NCBI GenBank assembly: GCA_936942565.1
Contig: CAKZJK010000098.1
Coordinates: 1-32,799 of the forward strand
From: an uncultured Caulobacter sp.
GTDB taxonomy: Bacteria; Pseudomonadota; Alphaproteobacteria; Caulobacterales; Caulobacteraceae
Reading direction: 5' to 3'
DNA length: 32,799 nucleotides
Below the pieces are notes generated by a model that searched no databases, was not told where the DNA came from, and was given only the letters and a program-made list of their open reading frames with translations. A program made the translations under genes and the position numbers. Below, one piece after another: positions 7,919 to 14,918 of this stretch (the first letter of the stretch is position 1; every line of letters begins with the position of its first letter).

Positions 7919-8542
7919 GTGAGCCGATACAGCTTCCTCGACCTCGCCAGTTCGCCGAGCGTCAAAGCGGCCCAGGCCGAGATGGGCGTCGACCATCTGT
8001 GGGCGCCTGGACAGGTCGATCGCCCGATGGAGGCGTTCACCGCCCACGAAGGGGCCTTCATCGCCGAACGCGACAGCTTCTACATGGCCAGCGTCTCGGA
8101 GACGGGTTGGCCCTACGTCCAGTACCGAGGCGGGCCGCCCGGTTTCCTGAAGGTCATCGACGAGACCACGCTGGCGTTCGCCGACTTCCGGGGCAATCGC
8201 CAGTACATCAGCGTCGGCAATCTGGACGCCAATGACCGCGTGGCCCTGATCCTGGTCGACTACCCTCGGCGCGCCCGACTCAAGATCCTGGCCCACGCCG
8301 AACGTCTCCCGCTCGACGCCGACCCAGCTCTGATGGCGCGCGTGTCCGACCCCGGATATCGCGCCAAGCCCGAACGCATCTTCCGCCTGAAACTGGCCGC
8401 GTTCGACTGGAACTGCCCCCAACACATCGTGCCGCGCTTCACGGAGGCTGAGATCGCCAGCGCGGTCCAGCCGCTACGCGATCGGCTGGCGGCGTTAGAG
8501 GCGGAGAACAGCGCCCTGCGCGAGCGGCTCGCGGAGCGCTAG
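7919..8542 (+). CDS. Pyridoxamine 5'-phosphate oxidase-like FMN-binding protein
   Basis: 207-residue protein with the split-barrel flavin fold of the PNPOx-like superfamily: FYMASVSETGWPYVQYRGG at about residues 54-72 and FADFRGNRQYISVGNL at about 87-102 resemble the FMN-binding strands. It is probably a flavin-dependent oxidoreductase or flavin-binding protein, not true PdxH. The last 30 residues (LRDRLAALEAENSALRERL) form a short coiled coil that may drive oligomerisation. The start is GTG at 7919 with AAGGA 7 bases upstream. It ends in a CTAG shared with the stop codon of the convergent hydrolase gene. It is third in the OsmC operon. Confidence 0.85.
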   Translation: MSRYSFLDLASSPSVKAAQAEMGVDHLWAPGQVDRPMEAFTAHEGAFIAERDSFYMASVSETGWPYVQYRGGPPGFLKVIDETTLAFADFRGNRQYISVGNLDANDRVALILVDYPRRARLKILAHAERLPLDADPALMARVSDPGYRAKPERIFRLKLAAFDWNCPQHIVPRFTEAEIASAVQPLRDRLAALEAENSALRERLAER

Positions 8543-9411
8543 GACAGGCGCCGATCCAGGAAATCGAGCATGTGGTCGGCGATCTCGCGCGCGTGGGTCT
8601 CCAGCGCGAAGTGTCCAGTGTCCAGGAAACACACTTCCGCTCCAGGCAGATCGCGACGGAAGGCCTCGGCGCCGGCCGGCAGGAAGAAGGGGTCCTTATC
8701 CCCCCAGACGGCCAGGAGCGGCGGCTGGCGCTCGCGAAAGTACTGGTGGATGCGAGGATAGAGCGCGACATTGCTGGCGTAGTCGGCGATCAGGCGAAGC
8801 TGGATTTCCGCGACGCCCGGCCGCGACATCAGGGCGTAGTCGAGCCAATAGCCCTCGGGTTCGACCTGTGTCTCGTCGGGCGCGCCGTGGGTGTACTGCC
8901 AGCGCGTGGTTTCCAGGGTGAACATGGTCCGCATCGCCTCGCGATTGGCCGGCGAGGGATCGGCCCAATAGGCTCTGGTCGGCGCCCAGCCATCGCTGAG
9001 CCCCTCCTCGTAGGCGTTGCCGTTCTGCGAGATGATCGCCGTGATCGCTCCGGGCCGAGCCATCGCCAGCCGCAGCCCCACGGGGGCGCCGTAGTCGAAG
9101 ACGTAGATGGCGTAGCGGGCCAGTCCGATGACATCGGTGAAGGCCTCGATCGTCGTGGCCAGGCTCGCGAAGCCGTAGTCGAACCCGGCCGGCGCGGTCG
9201 TGAAGCCAAAGCCCGGGAGATCGGGCGCGACCACGTGATAGCGATCCGCGAGGCGCGGGATCAGGTGGCGGAATTGATGGGACGACGTCGGAAAGCCGTG
9301 CAGCAGGAGGATCGTCGGATGTTCTCGACGGCCGGCCTCGCGATAGAAGATCGAGACGTCGCCGACTTCCGCGCGCCTCAGGACGATCTCGGTCTCGACG
9401 GACTTGGGCAT
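8539..9411 (-). CDS. Alpha/beta hydrolase, dehalogenase/epoxide-hydrolase-like, cytoplasmic
   Basis: 290-residue alpha/beta hydrolase. Visible catalytic parts are the oxyanion HGFPTSS (39-44), a nucleophile elbow VFDYGAP with Asp106, an acid in WGDKD (238-240) and His267 in DTGHFALE. An Asp nucleophile is the rule in haloalkane dehalogenases and epoxide hydrolases. Here the next residue is Tyr rather than the Trp usual in those enzymes, so the reaction cannot be assigned. The start is moved from the track's 9603 to the ATG at 9411, which has AAAGGA 6 bases before it and begins the conserved sequence. There is no signal peptide. It is a paralogue of the secreted hydrolase at 12910-13884. Phased-repeat site B lies directly upstream. 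Confidence 0.9.
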   Translation of the reverse strand: MPKSVETEIVLRRAEVGDVSIFYREAGRREHPTILLLHGFPTSSHQFRHLIPRLADRYHVVAPDLPGFGFTTAPAGFDYGFASLATTIEAFTDVIGLARYAIYVFDYGAPVGLRLAMARPGAITAIISQNGNAYEEGLSDGWAPTRAYWADPSPANREAMRTMFTLETTRWQYTHGAPDETQVEPEGYWLDYALMSRPGVAEIQLRLIADYASNVALYPRIHQYFRERQPPLLAVWGDKDPFFLPAGAEAFRRDLPGAEVCFLDTGHFALETHAREIADHMLDFLDRRLS

Positions 9412-9438
9412 CGGCGGTCCTTTCCCGTGGCGCGCGTG

Positions 9439-9493
9439 ACGATGGCCCGACGAGGCGATGACCGACAGTAAAGCGCGGTAAGGCGTGGTGAAG
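9439..9493 (-). promoter_or_regulatory. Phased direct-repeat site B upstream of the cytoplasmic hydrolase
   Basis: Read on the minus strand, CTTCAC (from 9493), CCTTAC (from 9483) and CTTTAC (from 9473) start exactly 10 bp apart. The array lies in the 103-base gap between the receptor stop and the hydrolase start, oriented toward the hydrolase. The -10 position by analogy with sites A and E would be near 9446-9439 (GCCATCGT), a weaker match. It shows that the hydrolase probably has its own promoter. Confidence 0.55.
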
Positions 9494-9514
9494 CGGTCGG
9501 ACGGAGCCGTCCGC

Positions 9515-11638
9515 TTACCGCGTGACCTGAAGCTCGATCCCCAGAACCCGAGGTGGCGTGATGCTGGCGCGAGGCTCGCCCAGCGTGGGGAAGGCGTGGC
9601 CAATGTATCGCCGGTCGGTCAGGTTCCGGCCAAAGGCCGTCACGGACCACCGTCCGCTAGCTCCGCGAAGCGTGACGCGGCCGTTGAAGACCTGGGTCGG
9701 ATCGCGGGAGAACAGGGCCAGTTCTCCGGGCTGATGATAGATGCGGCTGGCGTGGACGTATTCGGCGCGGAAGATCAGGTCTCCCCCCTCGGTCATGGGG
9801 TGGCGATACTGGGCGTTGAGATTGACCTGCGCCTTGGGCGCTCTGTTCAGCCGCCCTCCGGAATAGTCGACCTGTGAAACGGGATCGACGAAGTGCTTGT
9901 AACGCGCGTCGAGGCGCGCGGCGCTGGCGGTTATCTCCAGGCGTGGGGTCGGACGGACGGCGAGTTCGAGTTCGGCTCCGTCGATGGTGGCGGTCGCCGC
10001 GTTGCGCACGATCAGGAAGCCGAGGCTGTCGGTCGTCCTGACCTGAAGGTTGCGGTAGTCATAGTGAAACAGGCTCGCATTGACTCGCAGGCGGCCGCCC
10101 TGGGAGGCGTGCTTGAGACCCGCCTCGTAGGCCTGAAGGGTCTCGGGCTCGAAGACGTTGGGCTTGGGAGACGTGATCAGGCTGACGGACGTCGAGCCGC
10201 CGCTCTTGAAGCCCTTCGAATAGCTGGCGTAGGCCAACAGATCGTGGCGAGGCCGATACTCCACGCCCAGCCGCGGCGACAGACTGGACCACGTCGTCTT
10301 CTGGCGCGACGGCGGATAAGAAACAAACAGGGGCGGCAGGTCGACCGTGAACTGCTGAAGGAAATCGAACCGCTTCGACTCCCGGCTCCAGCGAAGCCCC
10401 CCCGAAACCGAAAGGGTGTCGGTCAGCCGATAGCGAGCGTCGCCGAAGACGGCCACCGCGACAGTGCGATTGGCCCCGGTGATGTGTTGCGTCGTCGGGC
10501 TGGGCAGACCGAAATTGGCCGTGAAATCGAGATAGATTGGACTTCGGGTGTTGGCCCGTTCGGTGAAGCCGTAGACACCGCCGAGCCATTGCAGGCGGCC
10601 CTCCCCGTCCGAAGCCACCCGCAGTTCCTGACTGAACTGGGTCGTGCGGTCGAATTGGCTGAAGCGGATGGCGTTCAGCGGCGAGGCGTCGGTGTCGATC
10701 ACGTTCGACAGCCTGGCCTTGCGATACCCGCTGATCGAGGTGACCCGCGCGCCGTTCAGGTCGTAGCTCGCCTCCAGCGCGGCGCCCCAGGTCCTTCGGT
10801 CTTCTCGCGGCGACGCATCCAGGGCGATGCGCTTCGGATCGAAGCTCGGGCTCGCGCTGTTGTGGAGCACGACCGGCATGTCGTGCTCGTTCAGGTCCAC
10901 GCTGATTTGAACGTCCAACGCCGCGCTCGGCCGCCAGCGCAGCGCGCCGCGGATGGTGAAGGTGCGCTGGGGATCCAAGTCCTTGCCCGTGAGAACATTG
11001 GTCGTATAGCCGTCGCGCCCGCTCGCCGCGAGCGCCAGCTTTCCAAACCATGCCCCGCCCAGCGGGCCCGCGACCAGCCCCTGCGCGCCCCAGACGTTGA
11101 AGCCGCCGACCCGCGCGCTCGCCTCCGCGGCGAGAACCTCGCTGGGTCGCCGGGTCACGACATTGATGGCCCCGCCCGTGGCGTTGCGGCCGTAGAGCGT
11201 CCCTTGCGGACCGCGCAGAACCTCGATCCGCTCGACATCCACCAGGTCGAAGAGATTCATGTATGGGCGCGCGAGATAGACGCCGTCGAGATAGATGGCG
11301 ATCGGCGCGTCCGCCCCGATGCCAAGATCGTTCTGCCCGACCCCGCGTATGGAAATCGGCACCGCGCCCTGCCCTTCGCCCGTGCCGATCGTCAGACCCG
11401 GCGTATAGGCCGCCAGATCGCTTATGTCGCGCACGCCGCTGCCGGAAAGTTGTTGGCTGGTAAAGGCCGAGACGGCCAGTGGCGTGTCCTGAAGCCGGGT
11501 CCTGAAGTGGGTCGCCGTTATGGTGATCTCGTCCACGCCGTCGTTGGACGATTGGGCGGCGCACGGCGTGGCCACGACACCGATCGCCAGAACCACGCCC
11601 GGCAGGGCGAACCCTCGACAATGGTTCGAGCCTCGCAT
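9515..11638 (-). CDS. TonB-dependent outer-membrane receptor
   Basis: 707-residue TBDR. The start is placed at the ATG at 11638, preceded by a GGGGGAGGGGG ribosome site, rather than 11668. A signal peptide ends near TPCAAQS, the TonB box is DEITITAT, and the plug carries IRGVGQNDLG, IYLDGVYLARP and VEVLRGPQGTLYGRNATGGAINVVT-type motifs common in Caulobacter and sphingomonad receptors. There is no STN domain. Unusually, the last residues are IELQVTR, without the terminal aromatic residue that helps barrel insertion. It differs from the Xanth-Caul-type receptors in region 1. The substrate is unknown. Confidence 0.93.
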   Translation of the reverse strand: MRGSNHCRGFALPGVVLAIGVVATPCAAQSSNDGVDEITITATHFRTRLQDTPLAVSAFTSQQLSGSGVRDISDLAAYTPGLTIGTGEGQGAVPISIRGVGQNDLGIGADAPIAIYLDGVYLARPYMNLFDLVDVERIEVLRGPQGTLYGRNATGGAINVVTRRPSEVLAAEASARVGGFNVWGAQGLVAGPLGGAWFGKLALAASGRDGYTTNVLTGKDLDPQRTFTIRGALRWRPSAALDVQISVDLNEHDMPVVLHNSASPSFDPKRIALDASPREDRRTWGAALEASYDLNGARVTSISGYRKARLSNVIDTDASPLNAIRFSQFDRTTQFSQELRVASDGEGRLQWLGGVYGFTERANTRSPIYLDFTANFGLPSPTTQHITGANRTVAVAVFGDARYRLTDTLSVSGGLRWSRESKRFDFLQQFTVDLPPLFVSYPPSRQKTTWSSLSPRLGVEYRPRHDLLAYASYSKGFKSGGSTSVSLITSPKPNVFEPETLQAYEAGLKHASQGGRLRVNASLFHYDYRNLQVRTTDSLGFLIVRNAATATIDGAELELAVRPTPRLEITASAARLDARYKHFVDPVSQVDYSGGRLNRAPKAQVNLNAQYRHPMTEGGDLIFRAEYVHASRIYHQPGELALFSRDPTQVFNGRVTLRGASGRWSVTAFGRNLTDRRYIGHAFPTLGEPRASITPPRVLGIELQVTR

Positions 11639-11754
11639 TCCCCCTCCCCCGACATCGGTGCAAGTCACCGCGCGGCCGGCGGCCCCATCCGCCCGCGCGA
11701 CCTCAGCCTAGCCCAGGCGCCCGCGCGACGTTGGGCGGTATTGGTCGCGCCGCG

Positions 11755-11791
11755 CTAGACCATGGTCGAACGAAGCTCGACCATGGTTGAG
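11755..11791. promoter_or_regulatory. Perfect inverted repeat upstream of the TBDR, related to a site before the PAS kinase
   Basis: ACCATGGTCGA (11759-11769) and TCGACCATGGT (11777-11787) form a perfect 11-bp inverted repeat with a 7-base spacer, about 120 bases upstream of the minus-strand receptor start and 43 bases beyond the isochorismatase stop. CTAGACCATGGTCGA at its left edge matches CTAGACCATCGTCGA at 14816 in 14 of 15 bases. It looks like an operator for a dimeric regulator rather than a terminator, as it has no T-run. Confidence 0.45.
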
Positions 11792-11833
11792 GCATGGCGG
11801 CCAGCTTCGCGCCTGGGGCGACCCGCTCGCGCG

Positions 11834-12511
11834 TCAGGCGCCCGCTCTCGCCACCGCCTGGGCCTTTTGGAAGCTCTCCATCACGGCGACGTAGTTGGGC
11901 GCGACCAGACCATAGAGCTTGGCCAGTTCGGCGGCCTCGGGGCGGACCCAGGTGCGATGGAGTTCGCTCAGCAGGGCGTTGGTGGAGGTCGGCTTGACCC
12001 CGCCCTGGACAAAGCGGGCCAGGCTGGTGCGCGAGGCCATCTCGCTCGGATCGCCCGAGGCGTCGACAACGGCGTAGACGTCGTAGCCCGCCACCACCGC
12101 GTCGAGGGCGGGGAACATCACGCAGACACTGGTCCAGACCCCGGCCATGATCAGCGTCTTGCGGCCGGTGGCCTGGACTTGCGCGACGAAGTCGCCGTTG
12201 TCCCAGGCGTTCACCTCGCCCTTGCGGGATACGTAGATCGCGTGCGGAGCGTGTTCGTGAATCTCCGGCATCAGCGGTCCGTTCGATCCCGCCGGCTCGG
12301 ACGCGGTCGTGATCACGGGGATCTTCAGCAAGGTCGCGAGACGAGCGATCATTTCGACATTGCGTCGAAGATCGGCCACGGGGATGTCCTTGACCGTCTG
12401 GAAGAGACCCGACTGGTGATCCAGCAGCAGGATCACCGCGTCGGCGGGGTTGATCAGGGCCGCGCCACCGCCCGTGGGCAGGACTCTCGATTTCTGGTTC
12501 GGCGACGTCAT
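11834..12511 (-). CDS. Isochorismatase-like cysteine hydrolase, YcaC type
   Basis: 225-residue cysteine hydrolase of the isochorismatase-like fold. The catalytic triad is visible as Asp31 (LLLDHQSGLF), Lys97 (SRKGEVNAWDN) and Cys130 (VWTSVCVMF). The pattern is that of the YcaC group, whose physiological substrate is not settled; true isochorismatase activity is not implied. The start is set at the ATG at 12511, with AAGGAA 6 bases upstream, dropping 25 unconserved residues of the track ORF. It is divergent from the secreted hydrolase at 12910, and each gene has its own phased-repeat site (C and D). Confidence 0.9.
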   Translation of the reverse strand: MTSPNQKSRVLPTGGGAALINPADAVILLLDHQSGLFQTVKDIPVADLRRNVEMIARLATLLKIPVITTASEPAGSNGPLMPEIHEHAPHAIYVSRKGEVNAWDNGDFVAQVQATGRKTLIMAGVWTSVCVMFPALDAVVAGYDVYAVVDASGDPSEMASRTSLARFVQGGVKPTSTNALLSELHRTWVRPEAAELAKLYGLVAPNYVAVMESFQKAQAVARAGA

Positions 12512-12589
12512 CGGATTTCCTTGCGTGGGGAGTCTGAAGCTCTGGGATCGCGCGCGGGCGGCGCCCAGACGCAAGCCCCGCGCCAATGC

Positions 12590-12634
12590 AGTCTCGCCCG
12601 GGATCGCGACCTCATCCAGTAAAGCGCGGTAAAT
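12590..12634 (-). promoter_or_regulatory. Phased direct-repeat site C upstream of the YcaC-like hydrolase
   Basis: On the minus strand ATTTAC (from 12634) and CTTTAC (from 12624) start 10 bp apart; a third upstream copy is not recognisable. The core TTTACCGCGCTTTAC is identical to that in site E. GCGAGACT at the -10-like position (12597-12590) lies 27 bp from the last repeat start. The gene starts about 108 bases downstream. Confidence 0.5.
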
Positions 12635-12737
12635 TCCCGCGCCCAGCCCCGCATCATCTATTACGGCGGCGTAAAATTTCAGCGGCTTGATACAATAGTT
12701 CGACGCCAGCCCGATCCGCTGGACGCCAATTCATGGC

Positions 12738-12792
12738 CTTGACCGCGCTTTACCACGCCTAACCAGCGCGGCATCCCCATTGGGAATACTCC
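12738..12792 (+). promoter_or_regulatory. Phased direct-repeat site D upstream of the secreted hydrolase
   Basis: CTTGAC (12738), CTTTAC (12748) and CCTAAC (12758) start exactly 10 bp apart on the plus strand, facing the hydrolase at 12910. AATACTCC lies at 12785, again 27 bp after the start of the third repeat, and could serve as the -10 element. Confidence 0.55.
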
Positions 12793-12909
12793 TTTGGCGA
12801 TCTCATCGCCCTGGCGGCGGGCGCGTCCAAGTAATCGCGCCGCCAGAAACGCCACGCATCGGGGCCGTGGCTCGGCCTTGCCCTCCCCCGAATTTCCCAG
12901 GAGACTTCC

Positions 12910-13884
12910 ATGACCCGCCTGTTGACCTCTCTGGCGCTCGCCGCCGCCACCCTCGCGGTCGCGCCGCCCGTCCACGCCGCCACGGCTCCCAAGGCCGCCG
13001 TCAGCCGCCCGACGCCGCCCGTCATCCACTATCGTGTCGCCACCGTCGACGGCGTGAAGGTGTTCTATCGCGAGGCCGGCCCGGCCAACGGGCCCGTCGT
13101 GCTGCTGCTGCACGGGTTTCCGACCTCGTCGCACATGTTTCGCAACCTGATCCCGCTTCTGGCCGACAAGTATCGGGTCATCGCCCCGGACTACCCGGGC
13201 TACGGCCAGAGCGACGCGCCTGACCATACCCAGTTCTCCTACACCTTCGCCAACCAGGCGGACGTCATCGACAAGCTGGCGACCCAGCTCGGTCTCAAGC
13301 GCTACACCATGTACGTCATGGATTACGGCGCCCCGATCGGTTACCGCCTGGCGCTGAAGCATCCCGAGCGGGTCAGCGGCCTGATCGTGCAGAACGGCAA
13401 CGCCTACAACGAAGGCCTGCAATCACCGTTCTGGGATCCGATCAAGGTCTACTGGAAGGACCGCTCGCAAAAGAACCGCGACGCGCTGAACAACCTCGTC
13501 ACCCTGGACATCACCAAGTTCCAGTACACCGACGGCATGGGCGACGTGGCGCGGATCAGCCCCGACAACTGGGTGCACGACCAAGCTCTGCTGGACCGGC
13601 CAGGCAACCGCGACATCCAGCTGGACATGCTCGGTGACTACGGCTCGAACGTGCCGTTCTATCCCGACTTCCAGAAGTTCTTCCGCGATCGTCAGCCGCC
13701 GACGCTGATCGTCTGGGGCAAGAACGACAAGATCTTCCCCGAGGAAGGCGCCCACCCCTATCTGCGCGATCTGCCCAACGCCGAGATTCACATCCTCGAC
13801 AGCGGCCACTTCGCCCTCGAGGACCGTCTCGATGTGATGGCGCCGCTCATCCACGACTTCCTCGACCGGAAGGTCAAAAACTAG
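12910..13884 (+). CDS. Alpha/beta hydrolase, secreted paralogue of the 8539-9411 hydrolase
   Basis: 324-residue alpha/beta hydrolase with a signal peptide ([18 protein letters not shown], cleavage near VHAAT, about residue 24), so it acts in the periplasm or outside. The catalytic residues are HGFPTSS (69-75), Asp138 in VMDYGAP, Asp273 in WGKNDK and His300 in DSGHFALED. It shares with the cytoplasmic paralogue the DYGAP elbow and the QNGNAY.EGL block, which mark one subfamily. The substrate is not assignable: an Asp nucleophile suggests hydrolysis through an ester intermediate (halide, epoxide or similar). The ribosome site is AGGAGA. A bidirectional hairpin follows. Confidence 0.9.
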   Translation: MTRLLTSLALAAATLAVAPPVHAATAPKAAVSRPTPPVIHYRVATVDGVKVFYREAGPANGPVVLLLHGFPTSSHMFRNLIPLLADKYRVIAPDYPGYGQSDAPDHTQFSYTFANQADVIDKLATQLGLKRYTMYVMDYGAPIGYRLALKHPERVSGLIVQNGNAYNEGLQSPFWDPIKVYWKDRSQKNRDALNNLVTLDITKFQYTDGMGDVARISPDNWVHDQALLDRPGNRDIQLDMLGDYGSNVPFYPDFQKFFRDRQPPTLIVWGKNDKIFPEEGAHPYLRDLPNAEIHILDSGHFALEDRLDVMAPLIHDFLDRKVKN

Positions 13885-13906
13885 GACCCTTCCGCCTGCT
13901 TCGAAG

Positions 13907-13935
13907 TATCCGCGATGCTCATCGCGTCGCGGATA
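13907..13935. terminator. Hairpin between convergent hydrolase and winged-helix genes
   Basis: TATCCGCGA (13907-13915) pairs with TCGCGGATA (13927-13935) around an 11-base loop and is followed by TTTCG on the plus strand. It would end the hydrolase transcript. It overlaps the last codons of the minus-strand regulator gene. Confidence 0.55.
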
Positions 13936-14515
13936 TTTCGCCGAGATGCTTGGCGAAGATGTCCTCGATCCAGGCCTCGTCGCGCGGTGTCAGCTCCACG
14001 AACAGAACCCGACGCGGCGGCGCGCCGGCCTTCGCGGCGTCGGTGCCGTCGGGGAGCTCGATGACCCCCGACCGCATGGTCCGCGCCAGCAGGGCCAGGG
14101 CCTCCTCAAGGCCGCTTGGCATCGACGGGGCGGACACTGGTTCGACCTCCGCCGCGATGGCCCGAACCGAGACGTTCCCAGTCGTTGACGCCTCGCTCCT
14201 CTTCACGGGAGCGATGAAGCGGTAGCCACGACCATTCACGGTCGCGATGTACCTCGCGGCGTCGACGTCGTCGTTCAAGGCGCGGCGCAGCGCGGCGATA
14301 TGGACCTTGAGATTGCCCTCGACCACGGTGGTGCTGGGCCAGGCTTCTTCGATCAGCTCGTTCTTGGTCAGGACCTCGCCGGGCCGCTGGACAAAGGCGG
14401 CCAGGAGATCGAGCGCGCGGCATCCGACCCGAACCACCTCGCCATCCCTCAGGAGCAGCTGTCGCCCAGGCGCGAAAACGTAGGCGTCGAAGGAAAAGGA
14501 CGGCGCGGGGGTCAT
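13919..14515 (-). CDS. Winged-helix transcriptional regulator (OmpR/PhoB-type DNA-binding domain)
   Basis: 198-residue soluble protein with an N-terminal OmpR/PhoB-type winged helix at about residues 5-102: LLLRDGEVVRVGCRALDLL, GEVLTKNELIEEAWP, VVEGNLKVHIAALRRAL and the wing YIATVNGRGYRFIAPV. There is no receiver domain and no membrane helix, unlike CadC or ToxR. The C-terminal 95 residues are not recognised and could bind a ligand or partner. The start ATG at 14515 has no clear Shine-Dalgarno sequence and sits in a CATGGAACCATG palindrome, possibly an autoregulatory site or leaderless start. It lies among the hydrolase genes carrying 10-bp phased repeats, the kind of site bound by this DNA-binding class, and is a candidate regulator for them. 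Confidence 0.85.
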   Translation of the reverse strand: MTPAPSFSFDAYVFAPGRQLLLRDGEVVRVGCRALDLLAAFVQRPGEVLTKNELIEEAWPSTTVVEGNLKVHIAALRRALNDDVDAARYIATVNGRGYRFIAPVKRSEASTTGNVSVRAIAAEVEPVSAPSMPSGLEEALALLARTMRSGVIELPDGTDAAKAGAPPRRVLFVELTPRDEAWIEDIFAKHLGEISATR

Positions 14516-14918
14516 GGAACCATGGCCCGGCGGGAGAGCGGACGAGCGGCCGCGGCGCGCGGAAGGGCGGATTTCGGAACGCTCGACACCCCACCCTCCG
14601 TTTTCAACCGAACCGGGAAAAGGTACCGCGCCGCGCCGGGGGGCTTCAATTTATCGATGGTCGCGCCGTGCTGGACGGAAGGCGAACCGTACTCGACCTT
14701 CGTCGAGTTGACGCCGCGGGCCGGCGAAGGCCTACCATCGATCTCGCGGAGAGCTGGCTGGCCAAGACGTCGGGCTCGCCGCTCTTGGGCGAAGCCCGCG
14801 CTCCCGTCCGGCGAACTAGACCATCGTCGAGCCTGGATAGTCCTTTGGTCGAGATGGAAGCCGCGGCGGGATCGCGCTAGGTTGCGCCACGCTGGAGAGT
14901 TAGGACAAAGGGCTCCTT
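14516..14918. other. 403-base divergent region between winged-helix regulator and PAS kinase
   Basis: No gene is accepted here. On the plus strand TTGACGC at 14708-14714 and CCTACCAT at 14731-14738 resemble a Caulobacter housekeeping promoter (TTGACGS plus GCTANAWC-like -10) for the kinase. CTAGACCATCGTCGA at 14816-14830 with GGTCGAG at 14847-14853 resembles the operator at 11755-11791. No phased CTTTAC array was found. Confidence 0.4.
14816..14857. promoter_or_regulatory. Operator-like imperfect inverted repeat upstream of the PAS kinase
   Basis: CTAGACCATCGTCGA (14816-14830) followed after 16 bases by GGTCGAG and ATGG (14847-14857) forms an imperfect inverted repeat. It matches the left half of the perfect inverted repeat at 11755-11791 in 14 of 15 bases. 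It lies about 60-100 bases before the kinase start. A shared regulator, possibly the FixJ-like protein of this locus, is inference. Confidence 0.35.

Noticed and set aside
9498-9513. CGGACG-GAGC-CGTCCG hairpin just after the receptor stop
   Set aside because: The stem is only 6 bp and lacks a T-run on the minus strand, so it was not called as a terminator.
9893-11758. 621-aa plus-strand ORF opposite the minus-strand receptor
   Set aside because: Composition is low-complexity Arg/Gly/Ala with no motifs; the receptor on the other strand explains the open frame.
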